Numbered from the stretch's first letter, positions 7,697 to 17,040 are shown. The stretch is 64,000 bases of DNA from Sphingopyxis panaciterrae (GCF_011762125.1 NZ_JAASQN010000001.1:682001-746000); one strand, 5' to 3'. The notes: generated by a model not told the origin, from the sequence alone. Made by a program: numbers and translations.

Positions 7697-8454
7697 AGGA
7701 TCGAATAGCCTCCATCGACGGTGAGTTCGGTCCCGGTGACGTAGCGCGACGCGTCGGACGCGAGGAACAGGATGACCCCGGCGACGTCCTGCGTTTCGAC
7801 CCAGCGGCCCATCGGAAACATCGACGCGACATAGGCTTTCGCTTCCGCCTCGCTGGCGAAACGCCCTGCCGTCACGCCTGGTTCAAGCCCGCTCCGGCCG
7901 AGATCGGTGTCGACCGGTCCCGGATGGACCGAATTGACGCGAATGCCGTTTCCCGCGCGCCCGAATTCGACAGCGACCGCCTTGGTCAGCATGCGCACCG
8001 CGCCCTTGCTCGCCGAATAGGCGGCCTGCATCGGCCCCGCGATCTGGCCGTAGATCGACGACAGATTGATGATCGAGCCGGCGCCGGCCTCTGCCATCAG
8101 CGGCGCTGCCGCCTGGACCCCGAACCAGATGCTCTCGACATTCACCGCGTGGACGCGGCGGAATTCTTCGATCGTGGTCGAGAGGACCGGCTTGTTGAGG
8201 ATCATCCCGGCATTGTTGACGAGAATGTCGAGCCGGCCTTCCTCCGCTTTGATCGACGCGACAATGCGGTCCCAATGGTCGGGGTCGGTCACGTCCTGCT
8301 GCGCGAAACGGCCGCCGGGCGGTGCCGATCCCGAAGGGGCGATATCGGTCGCGACGACGGTCGCTCCCGCTGCCGCCAGCAGCCTGGCGGCGTGCGCGCC
8401 GATCCCTTTCGCGGCTCCGGTTACCAGCGCGACGCGGCCATCAAGCTCGAACAT
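7693..8454 (-). CDS. short-chain dehydrogenase/reductase (SDR)
   Basis: A 253-residue classical SDR: TGxxxGxG cofactor motif VTGAAKGIGAHAAR at residues 12-25, acidic residue after beta-2 (ATDIAPS, favouring NAD), NNAG near 85, catalytic Ser in NLSSIYG and the YSASKGA active-site motif near 150. The C-terminus is the usual GTELTVDGGYSIL. It would oxidise a secondary alcohol or reduce a ketone in the cytoplasm. A strong hairpin separates it from the TonB-receptor gene upstream on the same strand. Confidence 0.9.
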   Translation of the reverse strand: MFELDGRVALVTGAAKGIGAHAARLLAAAGATVVATDIAPSGSAPPGGRFAQQDVTDPDHWDRIVASIKAEEGRLDILVNNAGMILNKPVLSTTIEEFRRVHAVNVESIWFGVQAAAPLMAEAGAGSIINLSSIYGQIAGPMQAAYSASKGAVRMLTKAVAVEFGRAGNGIRVNSVHPGPVDTDLGRSGLEPGVTAGRFASEAEAKAYVASMFPMGRWVETQDVAGVILFLASDASRYVTGTELTVDGGYSIL

Positions 8455-8494
8455 GCTTCAATCCTTTTCGTATCGGCAGCGGCGCGCCGGACTG

Positions 8495-8523
8495 CCGCGC
8501 GGAAACCGTCGGTTTCCGCGCGG
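8495..8523. terminator. 13-bp stem hairpin after the TonB receptor gene
   Basis: Left arm 8495-8507 (CCGCGCGGAAACC), loop GTC, right arm 8511-8523 are perfectly complementary. The hairpin lies between the 3' end of the minus-strand TonB receptor gene and the start of the SDR gene. It has no T-run on the minus strand, so efficiency as an intrinsic terminator is uncertain. Confidence 0.65.
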
Positions 8524-8547
8524 TCTCCTTCGGCGTCCCGATAAGCG

Positions 8548-10734
8548 TCAGAAATCGACCGACAGCTGGGTACCCCAGGTCCGCGGACGTCCGTAGTTTC
8601 CGTAATAGGCGCCGGTGACGAGGTAGGTCGCATTCTGACGATAAAGCTGGTCGGTGACATTGTTCACGAACAGGCGCAGCCGAACCTTGTCGTCCCACGC
8701 GCCGAGCGTTGCCGACAGGTCAACCAGCTCATAGCCTTTCTGGATGTCCTGCGGCTGCCCGAAATAGCGCAGCACGGTCTTGCTGCGATAGGACGCATCG
8801 GCGCGCAGCGTCAGCGACGACAGGAACCCGCCCGACAGTTCGGCGCGATATTGCGCGCCGATCGAGCCCGAGAAATTGGGCGCGTGCGGCAGTTGCATTC
8901 CGTCGAGGTTGATCTGGCCAAGGCCGGGCCGGGCATCGTCGATCGACAGGAAATCGCGGAAGCGCGCGTGCAGCCAGTTGGCCGACGCATCGAGCGTGAA
9001 GGCATCGTTGACGCGGAATTTGATCTCGCCCTCAAGCCCATAGATCGTCGCGGGGGCATTCTGCACCAGCGTGACTGCGGGCGGGCGGGTTATGGTGACC
9101 TGCAGTCCCTGATAATCATAGTAGAAGCCGGCGAAATTCGCGGTCAGGCGGCGGTCGCCGGTTTGCGTCTTCAGGCCGATTTCGAACGCATCGAGCACTT
9201 CGGGCTGATAGATGGCGGCCGTCCCGAGCAGTTCGCCGCCGCCGCCGGGAAGGTTCGCACCGCCCGATTTGAAGCCGCGCGAATATTGTGCATAGGCCGA
9301 TACGCCATCCGAAAAATCATATTGCAGATTGACCTTGGGAAGGAAGCGGTTGGCCTTGATCGACGAGGTGACGCCGGACGCGAGCGGCGCCACCGTCCCG
9401 TCGGGCAGGTTCAGGAACAGGTCCTGCGAGAAATCCTTCTTCTCATGATTGAAGCGGAGACCGAGGTTGATGCGGAAGGCGTCGGTAACCGAATAGGTCG
9501 CGTCGGCGAAGACCGCGATCGACTTGGTGTCGGTGTCGACGCTCTGCACCAATTGGGTGTCGGGCAGGACGCCGAAGCCGCCCGCCGCCGCCGAACCGAT
9601 GCCGAGCGGCAGCGCATTGCCCGCCTTTTCGGTGAAATAATAGGCGCCGAGGATCCATTCGAGCGGTCCGCTGTCACCGATCAGCGACAATTCCTGCCCG
9701 AAGGATTCGGACGGGCGTTTGAAGTTGGTCGCGTAGAAAAAGGGCACGTCGGTCGCGTCGGCGTCGAAATCGACCCGGCTTTTGTGATCGACATAGCTGG
9801 TGATCGACCGCAGCGAGACGCTGTCCGACATTTTCCAGTCTATCTTGCCCGATGCGATGAAGGTCTGGGTGTCGAGGATATAGGGCCAGTCGCCATAAAT
9901 CTGGTTGGGCTTGGTCGTCTGTCCCGTGGTGGGCAGGGCGGTTGGCGTGAACAACTGCTGATAGGCGCCGCCGCCATAGGATTCCTCGTAGCGCGCCCAA
10001 AGATCGATCGTCAGGTCGCTGCTCGGTTCGAACCGGATCGCGCCGCGAACATATTCGCTGTTCTGGTCGCCGATGCGGCCGTTGCCGGGCAGCAGACGGA
10101 CGAAGCCCTTGTCTTCCTCATGCCCGCCGCTCAGCCGGACCGAGACGGTGTCGGATAGCGGTCCCGAGACGTAGGCGCTGGCGCCAAAGGCGCTGTAGCT
10201 GCCGGTTGACAGGTTGAAGCCGGCGCTGAAATCGCGGGTCGGCGCCTTGGCGATGAAGTTGATCGCGCCACCGGTCGCGTTGCGCCCATAGAGCGTGCCT
10301 TGCGGACCGCGCAGCACCTCGATGCGGTCGAGATCGACCGCGCGTAAATAGCCCATCGTCGCACGCGGCATGAAGACGCCGTCGACATAGGTTGCGACGG
10401 TCGGCTCGGTTACGCCCGAGTCGACGATCGAGCCGACGCCGCGGATCGAGATCAGCGTCGTGCCGGCATGTTCGCCGAAATCGAGGTTGGGAATCGCGCT
10501 GGTCAGGCTTTCGATATTGTCGATGCCCCGCGTCGCAAGGTCCTCGCCCGAGACCGCCGAAATAGCCGCCGGAATATCCTGAAGATTCTGGGCGCGCTTG
10601 AGCGCGGTGACGACGATCTCGCCATCGGTGGCCTCCCCGGCGGACGGCGGCGCAGCGGTCTGTGCGAAAGCGGGTGTCGTGAGGCTGGCCAGCAGCATGG
10701 CCGTGCCGGCGCGCAAATGCAGTTTGGTATTCAT
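8548..10734 (-). CDS. TonB-dependent outer-membrane receptor
   Basis: A 728-residue receptor. It has a signal peptide (MNTKLHLRAGTAMLLASL, cleavage after PAFA-QTAAP), a TonB-box-like EIVVTALKR, a plug domain (NIESLTSAIPNLDFG, IEVLRGPQGTLYGRNATGGAINF) and a 22-strand-type barrel ending in an aromatic residue (LSVDF). It imports a bulky substrate across the outer membrane using TonB energy. The ATG at 10734 is preceded by GGGAGGGG at good spacing, which decides it over the ATG at 10749. Neighbours point to uptake of the compound degraded by this cluster rather than a siderophore, but no ligand can be inferred from the sequence. Confidence 0.92.
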   Translation of the reverse strand: MNTKLHLRAGTAMLLASLTTPAFAQTAAPPSAGEATDGEIVVTALKRAQNLQDIPAAISAVSGEDLATRGIDNIESLTSAIPNLDFGEHAGTTLISIRGVGSIVDSGVTEPTVATYVDGVFMPRATMGYLRAVDLDRIEVLRGPQGTLYGRNATGGAINFIAKAPTRDFSAGFNLSTGSYSAFGASAYVSGPLSDTVSVRLSGGHEEDKGFVRLLPGNGRIGDQNSEYVRGAIRFEPSSDLTIDLWARYEESYGGGAYQQLFTPTALPTTGQTTKPNQIYGDWPYILDTQTFIASGKIDWKMSDSVSLRSITSYVDHKSRVDFDADATDVPFFYATNFKRPSESFGQELSLIGDSGPLEWILGAYYFTEKAGNALPLGIGSAAAGGFGVLPDTQLVQSVDTDTKSIAVFADATYSVTDAFRINLGLRFNHEKKDFSQDLFLNLPDGTVAPLASGVTSSIKANRFLPKVNLQYDFSDGVSAYAQYSRGFKSGGANLPGGGGELLGTAAIYQPEVLDAFEIGLKTQTGDRRLTANFAGFYYDYQGLQVTITRPPAVTLVQNAPATIYGLEGEIKFRVNDAFTLDASANWLHARFRDFLSIDDARPGLGQINLDGMQLPHAPNFSGSIGAQYRAELSGGFLSSLTLRADASYRSKTVLRYFGQPQDIQKGYELVDLSATLGAWDDKVRLRLFVNNVTDQLYRQNATYLVTGAYYGNYGRPRTWGTQLSVDF

Positions 10735-10784
10735 CGATACCCCTCCCATATGTTGTTGTTATATCATTTAATTTCCAAAGAGCG

Positions 10785-12539
10785 TTATTCGGCCGCCACC
10801 GCGTCCGGCCCCTCGCATTCTTCGCCTCCCAGCATGCGCCCCGGTACCGCGCCGGTGTGCTTGCCATCGATGAAGGTCGTGTTCCCGTTGACGAGGACGC
10901 GGGCATAACCCCCGGCATCGACGACACGGCGCCAGTCGCCGCCGGGAAGGTCGTTGACGATCCGATGCCGCCCGCGATCGAGATAAAGCGCATCGAGATC
11001 ATAGATGATGATATCGGCAAAATTCCCCGGCAGGATCGCGCCGCGATCCTCGATCCCGAGCATGCGCGCGATCTTGAAGCTCAACTGATAATGCGCTTCT
11101 TCAAGGCTCATTGCCTTCTGCTCGCGCACCGTGCGGATCAGGAAATCGGTGCCATAGCAGCCGCTTGAAAACGCTTTGGTATGCGCGCCGCCGTCGGAGA
11201 CGCCGCAGGCGACCGCCGGATGCGCGAGCAACCGCGCGCCAAGCGACGCATCGGTCGCCGAATAGGGCAATGATTTGATCTGGAGATTCAGGTCCGAACG
11301 GAGCGCGAGGTCGCATAGTGCCTCGACCACTGACAGGCCCAGATCGGATGCGATGCTCGCGAGATCGCGGCCGAGATAGGGCTGTAACTCAGGCGCATCG
11401 CCGACCTCGATGACGATCTGTCCTTCGAAGCCGCCGGCGCCGTTGGTCGGGCCGTTCCGGGCATAATCTTCGGCGAACTTCCGCACGAAATCGCCATCGC
11501 GGAGCAGGGCGCGAATATCGTCGTCGGTCTGTGCGGCGATCAGGCGGCGCACCCCCCACAGCTGGCCTGCGGCGGTGTCGAGGTCGCGAATTCCGGCCTC
11601 GACCCATCCGGCGTAAAGCAGGGTCGCCCCGCAGATGTCGAGGCCTTCGCCGCGCAGCGCGTCGAGCCATGCGAGATCAGCGTCGATGACCTCGGGCATC
11701 CCGTCGATCGCGAGGAAGATATTGTGGATGATCCGCACGCCGCTGCCCTTCGCCATACGCGCGACCTTCTCGGTCAGTGCGAGATTGCCGAAGGGGCCGA
11801 TCTGGGCGAGCATCTGGATGATGCCTTCGCCGCGTTCGGCGAGCGCGCGGCAGATTTCGACGACATCGTCGTCGTGCATCACGTCGGTCGGCATCGCCGA
11901 GCCGTCGAAATCGACGTGCGAATTGCCCTCGACCCCCATCACCGACATCGACAGGCCGATCGCGCCCGCGTCCATCGCTTCGTTGATCAACCGGTGCATT
12001 TCGGCGATCTCGCCCGTCGTCGGACGGCGTGTCTTCGCGGCATCAACCCCCATCACATAGATGAGCAAGGGATTGAGCGGCAAATAGGTGAGGATGTTCA
12101 CGCTCTTCGGCAGCGACCGCATCGTTTCGAGATATTCGGGAAAGCTCTCCCAGTTCCAGGGGAGGGCAAGGCGCTGTTGCTCGACCGGAATCTGCTCGGT
12201 GGTCGACAGCATCAGCATCGTCCGCTCGCGATCGCTTGCGCGGACCGGTGCGATGCTGAATCCGCAATTGGCATTGAGGATCGAGGTGACCCCATGCTCG
12301 CCCGAATCCATGCAAAAGGGGCTCCAGAAAATCGCCGCGTCATAATGGGCATGCTGGGTGATATGCCCCGGCGCAACGATACGCCCGGCGGCGTCGATCA
12401 CTTCATCGGCGGGCGCGGCAGCAAGGTTGCCGATCCGGGCGACGCGCCCGTCGATGATGCCGATGTCGCCGCGACGCTCGGGCGCGCCGGTACCATCGAT
12501 GATCCGGCCATTCCGGATGACGCAATCAAAGCACTGCAT
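10785..12539 (-). CDS. amidohydrolase family protein, N-acyl-D-amino-acid deacylase type
   Basis: A 584-residue metal-dependent hydrolase. The N-terminus is the amidohydrolase beta-sandwich (FDCVIRNGRIIDGTGAPERRGDIGIIDGRVARIG), followed by a metal-binding HAHYD in the position of HxH. The stretch GVTSILNANCGFSIAPVR is typical of D-aminoacylases, and the C-terminus has SDGGAHT and GAILPGNFADIIIYDLD. GGGAGAG stands 4 bp before the ATG at 12539, which was preferred to the longer frame. Such proteins are common in sphingomonad and mycobacterial catabolic clusters where a D-aminoacylase role is unlikely; a cyclic amide, imide or lactone could be the substrate. It precedes the TonB receptor gene on the same strand (50-bp gap), likely one operon. 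Confidence 0.85.
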   Translation of the reverse strand: MQCFDCVIRNGRIIDGTGAPERRGDIGIIDGRVARIGNLAAAPADEVIDAAGRIVAPGHITQHAHYDAAIFWSPFCMDSGEHGVTSILNANCGFSIAPVRASDRERTMLMLSTTEQIPVEQQRLALPWNWESFPEYLETMRSLPKSVNILTYLPLNPLLIYVMGVDAAKTRRPTTGEIAEMHRLINEAMDAGAIGLSMSVMGVEGNSHVDFDGSAMPTDVMHDDDVVEICRALAERGEGIIQMLAQIGPFGNLALTEKVARMAKGSGVRIIHNIFLAIDGMPEVIDADLAWLDALRGEGLDICGATLLYAGWVEAGIRDLDTAAGQLWGVRRLIAAQTDDDIRALLRDGDFVRKFAEDYARNGPTNGAGGFEGQIVIEVGDAPELQPYLGRDLASIASDLGLSVVEALCDLALRSDLNLQIKSLPYSATDASLGARLLAHPAVACGVSDGGAHTKAFSSGCYGTDFLIRTVREQKAMSLEEAHYQLSFKIARMLGIEDRGAILPGNFADIIIYDLDALYLDRGRHRIVNDLPGGDWRRVVDAGGYARVLVNGNTTFIDGKHTGAVPGRMLGGEECEGPDAVAAE

Positions 12540-12593
12540 ATCACTCTCCCAGGCCTCACCCTTCACAGGCGGTTTGCCGACTCATTGTCAGCA

Positions 12594-12622
12594 GTCATAT
12601 TACACATTATGTTATGTGTCAA
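12594..12622 (-). promoter_or_regulatory. promoter with internal palindrome upstream of amidohydrolase gene
   Basis: On the minus strand TTGACA (12622-12617) is followed after 17 bp by TATGAC (12599-12594). Between and over these boxes lies ACACAT-N6-ATGTGT (12602-12619), a perfect 6-bp inverted repeat. This has the geometry of a repressor operator inside a sigma-70 promoter driving the amidohydrolase and TonB receptor genes. Confidence 0.55.
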
Positions 12623-12846
12623 ACAAGATGGCCCGGATTATGTTGCTCTGTTTGTTCGCCCCAGATGTGGGGCGTGTTGGCAGCAGGACGTACGTCGATG
12701 GCGATATGGCGGTGACGGGATGAACGCCTGGCATCGCCCCGGCTTGATCGTTACAGGCTGCCCGTGTTGCCGCGATGTCGGCCGCGTCGCCGGGCGCCGC
12801 AACAAAGCGAACGACGATGTCAGCCACGACCGCGGGCAATCAAGGC
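12623..12846. other. intergenic spacer, no gene seen
   Basis: Spacer between the amidohydrolase promoter and the 3' end of the GFA gene. Only short frames lacking homologous motifs are present. No convincing RNA, repeat or coding sequence was seen. Confidence 0.4.
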
Positions 12847-13257
12847 TTATCCCGGGTTGCGCGCGAATTGTGGCAGGCCGGCCGGTATCTCGACCCATGG
12901 CAGCGCTGACGAAGTCCAGACATGGATCGCCGGTGTGAACCGGCCGGGATCGTTGGCGGTTCCTGCCTTGACGATCGCGACTTTGGGCGACGCCGCCGAC
13001 AGCGAACGGATCGGCGACCCGCAGGTCGCGCAAAATTGCCGCAGCACTGGCTGGCCGCTTTCGGTGTCATGGTCTTCCCACGTCGTGACTTTGCCCGTCA
13101 TGGCCATCGCGCCGGTGCGCACGACGACATTGACCGAAAAGGCGCTGCCCGACTGGCGACGGCAGTTGGTACAATGGCAGACCGCGACCGCCAGTGGATC
13201 GCCCGTCAACCGGTAACGGATCGCGCCGCAGTTGCAGCCGCCTTCGACTTCCGACAT
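12847..13257 (-). CDS. GFA family zinc-binding protein (glutathione-dependent formaldehyde-activating-like)
   Basis: A 136-residue protein with the complete GFA zinc pattern: GGCNCGAIRYR at residues 6-16, CHCTNCRRQSGSAF at 27-40 and FCATCGSPI at 75-83. The family fold binds zinc through these cysteines; apart from Gfa itself, functions are mostly unknown. The ATG at 13257 (MSEVEGGC) is the natural family start; the longer open frame upstream is a shadow of the divergent ALDH gene. It is divergently transcribed from the aldehyde dehydrogenase with a shared promoter region containing a CTA-N7-TAG element. Confidence 0.85.
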   Translation of the reverse strand: MSEVEGGCNCGAIRYRLTGDPLAVAVCHCTNCRRQSGSAFSVNVVVRTGAMAMTGKVTTWEDHDTESGQPVLRQFCATCGSPIRSLSAASPKVAIVKAGTANDPGRFTPAIHVWTSSALPWVEIPAGLPQFARNPG

Positions 13258-13298
13258 CGCTCGTCTCCCATATCGCCTTTTCGTGCTTGCACTTTTAT

Positions 13299-13311
13299 CT
13301 AACAATATTAG
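13299..13311. promoter_or_regulatory. CTA-N7-TAG operator-like element (site A)
   Basis: CTAACAATATTAG lies in the divergent GFA/ALDH promoter. Read on the minus strand the surroundings are AAACTAATATTGTTAGATAA, which aligns with the sites at 18717 (AAACTATTGTCATTAGGTAA) and 25761 (AAACTATTGACGTTAGATAA). It is probably bound by a TetR-family repressor, as an inference from recurrence and position. Confidence 0.5.
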
Positions 13312-13375
13312 TTTGTGAAGTCGGCAGGTGATTATCGAGCCGACATCGATCGGCCGGCCAATGTGGAGAGGCAGA

Positions 13376-14788
13376 ATGAGCGACAATTTCGCGATGACGA
13401 TCGGCGGGCGCGCGGTGACCACCGCCGCGACGATCGAGGTCCGCAATCCGGCCACGGGTGAAGTCTTCGCTGCGGCGCCGGATGCCTCCGCCGCCGAACT
13501 CGACGCCGCGGTTGCGGCCGCAACGCGCGCCTTTCCGGCGTGGCGCGACACGCCACTCGCTGACCGCAAGGCCTCCCTCGTCAAGGCGGCCGAGGCCATC
13601 GAGACGCATGCCGACGAACTCGCTGCGCTGTTCGTCAGGGAGCAGGGGCGCCCACTCCCCGGCGCAAAGATGGAAATCCTCGGCGCCGCGATGTGGATGA
13701 AGGCAACGACGATGCTCGACCTGCCCGTCGACGTGACCGAAGACAGCGATACGCGCCGCGTCGAAGTGCATCATGTCCCGCTGGGCGTCGTGTGCGGCAT
13801 CGTGCCATGGAATTTTCCGGTGCTGCTCGCGTCGTGGAAGATCGGTCCGGCGCTGATGGCGGGCAATACGCTGGTGCTCAAACCCTCGCCCTTCACCCCG
13901 CTCTGCACGCTGCGCATCGGCGAACTGATCCGCGACGCCTTTCCGGCGGGCGTCATCAACATCATCAGCGGCGGCGACGCGCTCGGCCCGATGATGACCG
14001 CGCATCCGGGCTTTGCGAAGATCAGCTTCACCGGATCGACCGCGACGGGGCGCCGCGTGATGGAATCGGCGGCGAAGGATTTGAAACGCATCACGCTCGA
14101 ACTCGGCGGCAACGACGCCGCGATCGTGCTCCCCGATGTCGATGTCGACGCGGTGGCGGCGCAGCTGTTCGAGGGCGCGTTCCATAATACGGCGCAGGTC
14201 TGCGTCGCGACCAAGCGGCTCTATATTCACGTCGATATCTATGATGCCTTGCGCGACCGGTTGCACCAGCTTGCGAAGGAACTGCCCGTCGGGGACGGGG
14301 CGGAACAGGGCAATCGCTACGGCCCGGTCCAGAACGAGCCGCAATATCGCCGCGTGATGGCCTTGCTCGACGATGCGCGCGCGAACGGCCTGACCCTGCT
14401 CGAAGGCGGGGCGGTGCCCGATCGTGGCTATTTCGTGCCGCTGACCCTCGTCGATAATCCGCCCGAGGACAGCCGTGTGGTCGTCGAGGAAGCGTTCGGC
14501 CCGGTGCTGCCGCTGCTGAAGTTCACTGATGTCGACGATGTCGTCGCGCGCGCGAACGACAGCGATTACGGCTTGGCGGGTGCGGTATGGTCGGCCGATG
14601 TCGAGGCTGCGACCGCGATCGCGCACCGGCTCGACACCGGCACCGTCTGGATCAACCAGAATCTCCAGTCGACGCCCTTTACGCCGCTGGCCGGCGCGAA
14701 GCAGTCGGGGTTCGGACAGGAGAATGGCTTGCCCGGCCTGCTCGAATTCACCCGGCCCAAGGCGATCTTCATTCCGAAGGCAGCGTGA
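13376..14788 (+). CDS. aldehyde dehydrogenase (NAD(P)-dependent, ALDH superfamily)
   Basis: A 470-residue ALDH. The cofactor-binding segment GIVPWNFPV, the GSTATG turn, the general base Glu242 in ELGGN and the nucleophile Cys276 in TAQVCV are all present, as is the C-terminal AGAKQSGFGQENG. It oxidises an aldehyde to an acid in the cytoplasm, feeding a CoA ligase. The ATG at 13376 follows GGAGAGGCAGA, so it was preferred to the start at 13328. The next gene (acyl-CoA dehydrogenase) begins 5 bp after its stop, indicating one operon. Confidence 0.93.
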   Translation: MSDNFAMTIGGRAVTTAATIEVRNPATGEVFAAAPDASAAELDAAVAAATRAFPAWRDTPLADRKASLVKAAEAIETHADELAALFVREQGRPLPGAKMEILGAAMWMKATTMLDLPVDVTEDSDTRRVEVHHVPLGVVCGIVPWNFPVLLASWKIGPALMAGNTLVLKPSPFTPLCTLRIGELIRDAFPAGVINIISGGDALGPMMTAHPGFAKISFTGSTATGRRVMESAAKDLKRITLELGGNDAAIVLPDVDVDAVAAQLFEGAFHNTAQVCVATKRLYIHVDIYDALRDRLHQLAKELPVGDGAEQGNRYGPVQNEPQYRRVMALLDDARANGLTLLEGGAVPDRGYFVPLTLVDNPPEDSRVVVEEAFGPVLPLLKFTDVDDVVARANDSDYGLAGAVWSADVEAATAIAHRLDTGTVWINQNLQSTPFTPLAGAKQSGFGQENGLPGLLEFTRPKAIFIPKAA

Positions 14789-14792
14789 GGCG

Positions 14793-15998
14793 ATGCAGCT
14801 GAGCCCTGACGATGAGGCGTTTCGCGACGAAGTTCGCACCTTTTTCGCGGCCGAGCTGACACCCGAGCTTCGCCGCGCGGGCAAGTTGATGACGTCGGTC
14901 TATGCCGACCATGACTCGCAAATGGCCTGGCAGGAAAAGCTCCATGCCAAGGGCTGGGCGGCGCCCGCCTGGCCGGTGGAGCATGGCGGCTGCGACTGGA
15001 GTGTCGTGCAGCACCATATCTTTGCGAGCGAGCGCGTCCGCGCGGGCGCGCCGCCGGTGTCGCCGATGGGGATCAGGATGTGCGGCCCCGCGATCATCGG
15101 CTTCGGCACCGACGAGCAAAAAGCCTATTTCCTGCCGCGCATGCTGAATGGCGAACATTTCTGGTGTCAGGGCTATTCCGAACCCGGCGCGGGGTCGGAT
15201 CTCGCGGCGCTGCAGATGAAGGCGGTACGCGACGGCGACTATCTGGTCTGCACCGGCACCAAGATCTGGACGACGCATGCGAATGTCGCGAACTGGATTT
15301 TCTGCCTCGTCCGCACCGCGAAGAGCGAGCGCAAGCAGCAGGGGATCACCTTCCTGCTGATAGACATGACCTCGCCGGGGATCGAGGTGCGCCCGATCAT
15401 CATGGCGTCGGGTGAGCATATCCAGAATCAGATATTCTTCGACAACGTCCGCGTTCCGGTCGCCAACGTTCTGGGCACAATAGATAATGGCTGGACCGTC
15501 GCCAAATATCTGCTCGAATTCGAACGCGGCGGCAGCGCCTATGCGCCCGAGATCGAGGTCGCGCTCGACGAACTGGCCGGGCAGGTCGCGGTGCAGTCCG
15601 AAGGGCCCGGCCGCGCCTTGCTCGATGCGCGGATTGCGGAGGCACGCATCCGCTGCGACATCCTCGCGCGGCTGGAGAGTGATATCCTCTCGCGGCTGTC
15701 GGCGGGGGCGCCCGCGGGTACCGATGCGTCGATGATGAAAATCCTCGGCACCGAATTGCAGCAGCGCGTGACCGAGCTTGCGCTCGAGGCCGCAGGACCG
15801 CTCGCCCGCGCCCTTCAGCCGGGCGTCGCGATGCCGGGCGGGCCGATCCCGGGGCATGAGTCCGACGATTATTGCAGCGGCGAAATCTGGCAGGCGATCG
15901 CGCCGCTGCGTTACCTCAACGAACGCGCGGGCAGCATCTACGCCGGAACGAACGAGATTCAGCGCAACATATTGGCGAAGGCGGAACTGGGAATCTAG
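14793..15998 (+). CDS. acyl-CoA dehydrogenase, long subunit type
   Basis: A 401-residue flavoprotein with N-terminal helical domain, the flavin-contacting YSEPGAGSDLAAL motif near residues 128-140, middle-domain FFDNVRVP, and the C-terminal IYAGTNEIQRNILAK. It oxidises an acyl-CoA to the 2-enoyl-CoA. The second acyl-CoA dehydrogenase gene 33 bp away on the other strand encodes a shorter protein lacking the EPGAGSD motif. This complementary pairing recalls alpha2beta2 steroid-type enzymes such as FadE28-FadE29, though here the genes are convergent. The start at 14793 is 5 bp after the ALDH stop. Confidence 0.9.
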   Translation: MQLSPDDEAFRDEVRTFFAAELTPELRRAGKLMTSVYADHDSQMAWQEKLHAKGWAAPAWPVEHGGCDWSVVQHHIFASERVRAGAPPVSPMGIRMCGPAIIGFGTDEQKAYFLPRMLNGEHFWCQGYSEPGAGSDLAALQMKAVRDGDYLVCTGTKIWTTHANVANWIFCLVRTAKSERKQQGITFLLIDMTSPGIEVRPIIMASGEHIQNQIFFDNVRVPVANVLGTIDNGWTVAKYLLEFERGGSAYAPEIEVALDELAGQVAVQSEGPGRALLDARIAEARIRCDILARLESDILSRLSAGAPAGTDASMMKILGTELQQRVTELALEAAGPLARALQPGVAMPGGPIPGHESDDYCSGEIWQAIAPLRYLNERAGSIYAGTNEIQRNILAKAELGI

Positions 15999-16031
15999 AT
16001 CCTCCCGATGGCTTCGGCACAGGGAGAAATG

Positions 16032-17039
16032 TCAAAGCCCCATATAGCGCGCCAGATGCTCGTCGCGCGTGCCATATTCGCTTTCGATCACGGTCAGCCG
16101 CTTGAACAGCGCCGATACCGGCAGCTCTTCGGTCATCCCCATCCCGCCGTGCAACTGCACGGCATTCTGGCCGACGAAGCGGCCCGCGTCGGTAATGGTG
16201 ACCTTTGCGGCGCTGATCGCCTTTGCGCGCGCCGCCGGCGCAAGGTCGAGCGCGTCGGCCGCGAGCGAGGCGGCGGCGGCGGCGCGTTTCGCCTCGATAT
16301 GCATGTCGACCAGCCGATGCTGCACCGCCTGAAAGCTGGAAATTGCCTGCCCGAACTGTTCGCGCTGGCGGCAATAGTCGCTTGTGTCGGAGACCAGCCG
16401 CGCCATGATCGCCGCGGCTTCGGCGGCGACGCCAGCCGCGCCAATGTCGAGCATTTCTGCGATATCTTCGGCTTCCACTAAAAGCCTTGCATCACTCGCC
16501 ACCGTCACATCGTCGAGCAGCAGATCGGCGGCGCGGCGGCCGTCGATCGTCGGATAAGCTTTCATCGCCAGCGCCTCGCGCGGCAACAGGAAGGCGGCCG
16601 GGCCGTTGGTCGTCGTGGCCGTGACGATCACCGCATCGGCATCGGCTGCTCCGATCGCGAGCAGCTTGCCGCCCGACAGGCGCCAACCCGCGGCGTCGAT
16701 CTCCGCGCGCGCCACGTCGCGGTCGTCGAGCGTCGCGAAAGCGAATGTCACTTTGCCCGCCGCGATGCGTGGCAACCAATTTGTCGCGGCTTCGCCGCCG
16801 GCGCGATCGAGCAATGTGCCGGCGAGCAATGTGCTTTCCAGATAGGGCAGGGCAATCGCGCGCGGGCCCAGCACTTCGAGAACCGCGAAACCATCGCGCG
16901 GAGCCAAGCCGAGCCCGCCATGCGCCTCGGCGAACGGTAGCCCGAGCACGCCGGCGTCGGCGAGTGCCTGCCAGCCGTCGCCGCCGGGTTTCATCCGGTC
17001 GAGCCGCGCCCCGAGTGCTTCTTTCAATTCCATATCCAT
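16032..17039 (-). CDS. acyl-CoA dehydrogenase family protein, short subunit type
   Basis: A 335-residue member of the acyl-CoA dehydrogenase fold, shorter than usual. The C-terminal domain is recognisable (SDTSDYCRQREQFGQAI, QHRLVDMHIEAKRAA, AVQLHGGMGMTEELPVS). The middle domain has FATLDDRDVARAEIDAAGW where catalytic homologues carry the EPGAGSD flavin motif. This is the signature of the small subunit of heteromeric enzymes (FadE28/ChsE1-like). The ATG at 17039 lies one base after the stop of the GMC gene (TGACATG), so the two are translationally coupled. Confidence 0.88.
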   Translation of the reverse strand: MDMELKEALGARLDRMKPGGDGWQALADAGVLGLPFAEAHGGLGLAPRDGFAVLEVLGPRAIALPYLESTLLAGTLLDRAGGEAATNWLPRIAAGKVTFAFATLDDRDVARAEIDAAGWRLSGGKLLAIGAADADAVIVTATTTNGPAAFLLPREALAMKAYPTIDGRRAADLLLDDVTVASDARLLVEAEDIAEMLDIGAAGVAAEAAAIMARLVSDTSDYCRQREQFGQAISSFQAVQHRLVDMHIEAKRAAAAASLAADALDLAPAARAKAISAAKVTITDAGRFVGQNAVQLHGGMGMTEELPVSALFKRLTVIESEYGTRDEHLARYMGL

Positions 17040-17040
17040 G

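Noticed and set aside
6577..8544. 655-residue open frame on the plus strand
   Set aside because: Antisense of the phosphotransferase and SDR genes; spans two real genes and their spacer, so it cannot be a genuine protein.
12612..12839. 75-residue minus-strand frame in the spacer upstream of the amidohydrolase
   Set aside because: No ribosome site or family motif, and it runs into the amidohydrolase promoter.
13295..14884. 529-residue minus-strand frame
   Set aside because: Antisense of the aldehyde dehydrogenase with catalytic Glu242 and Cys276.
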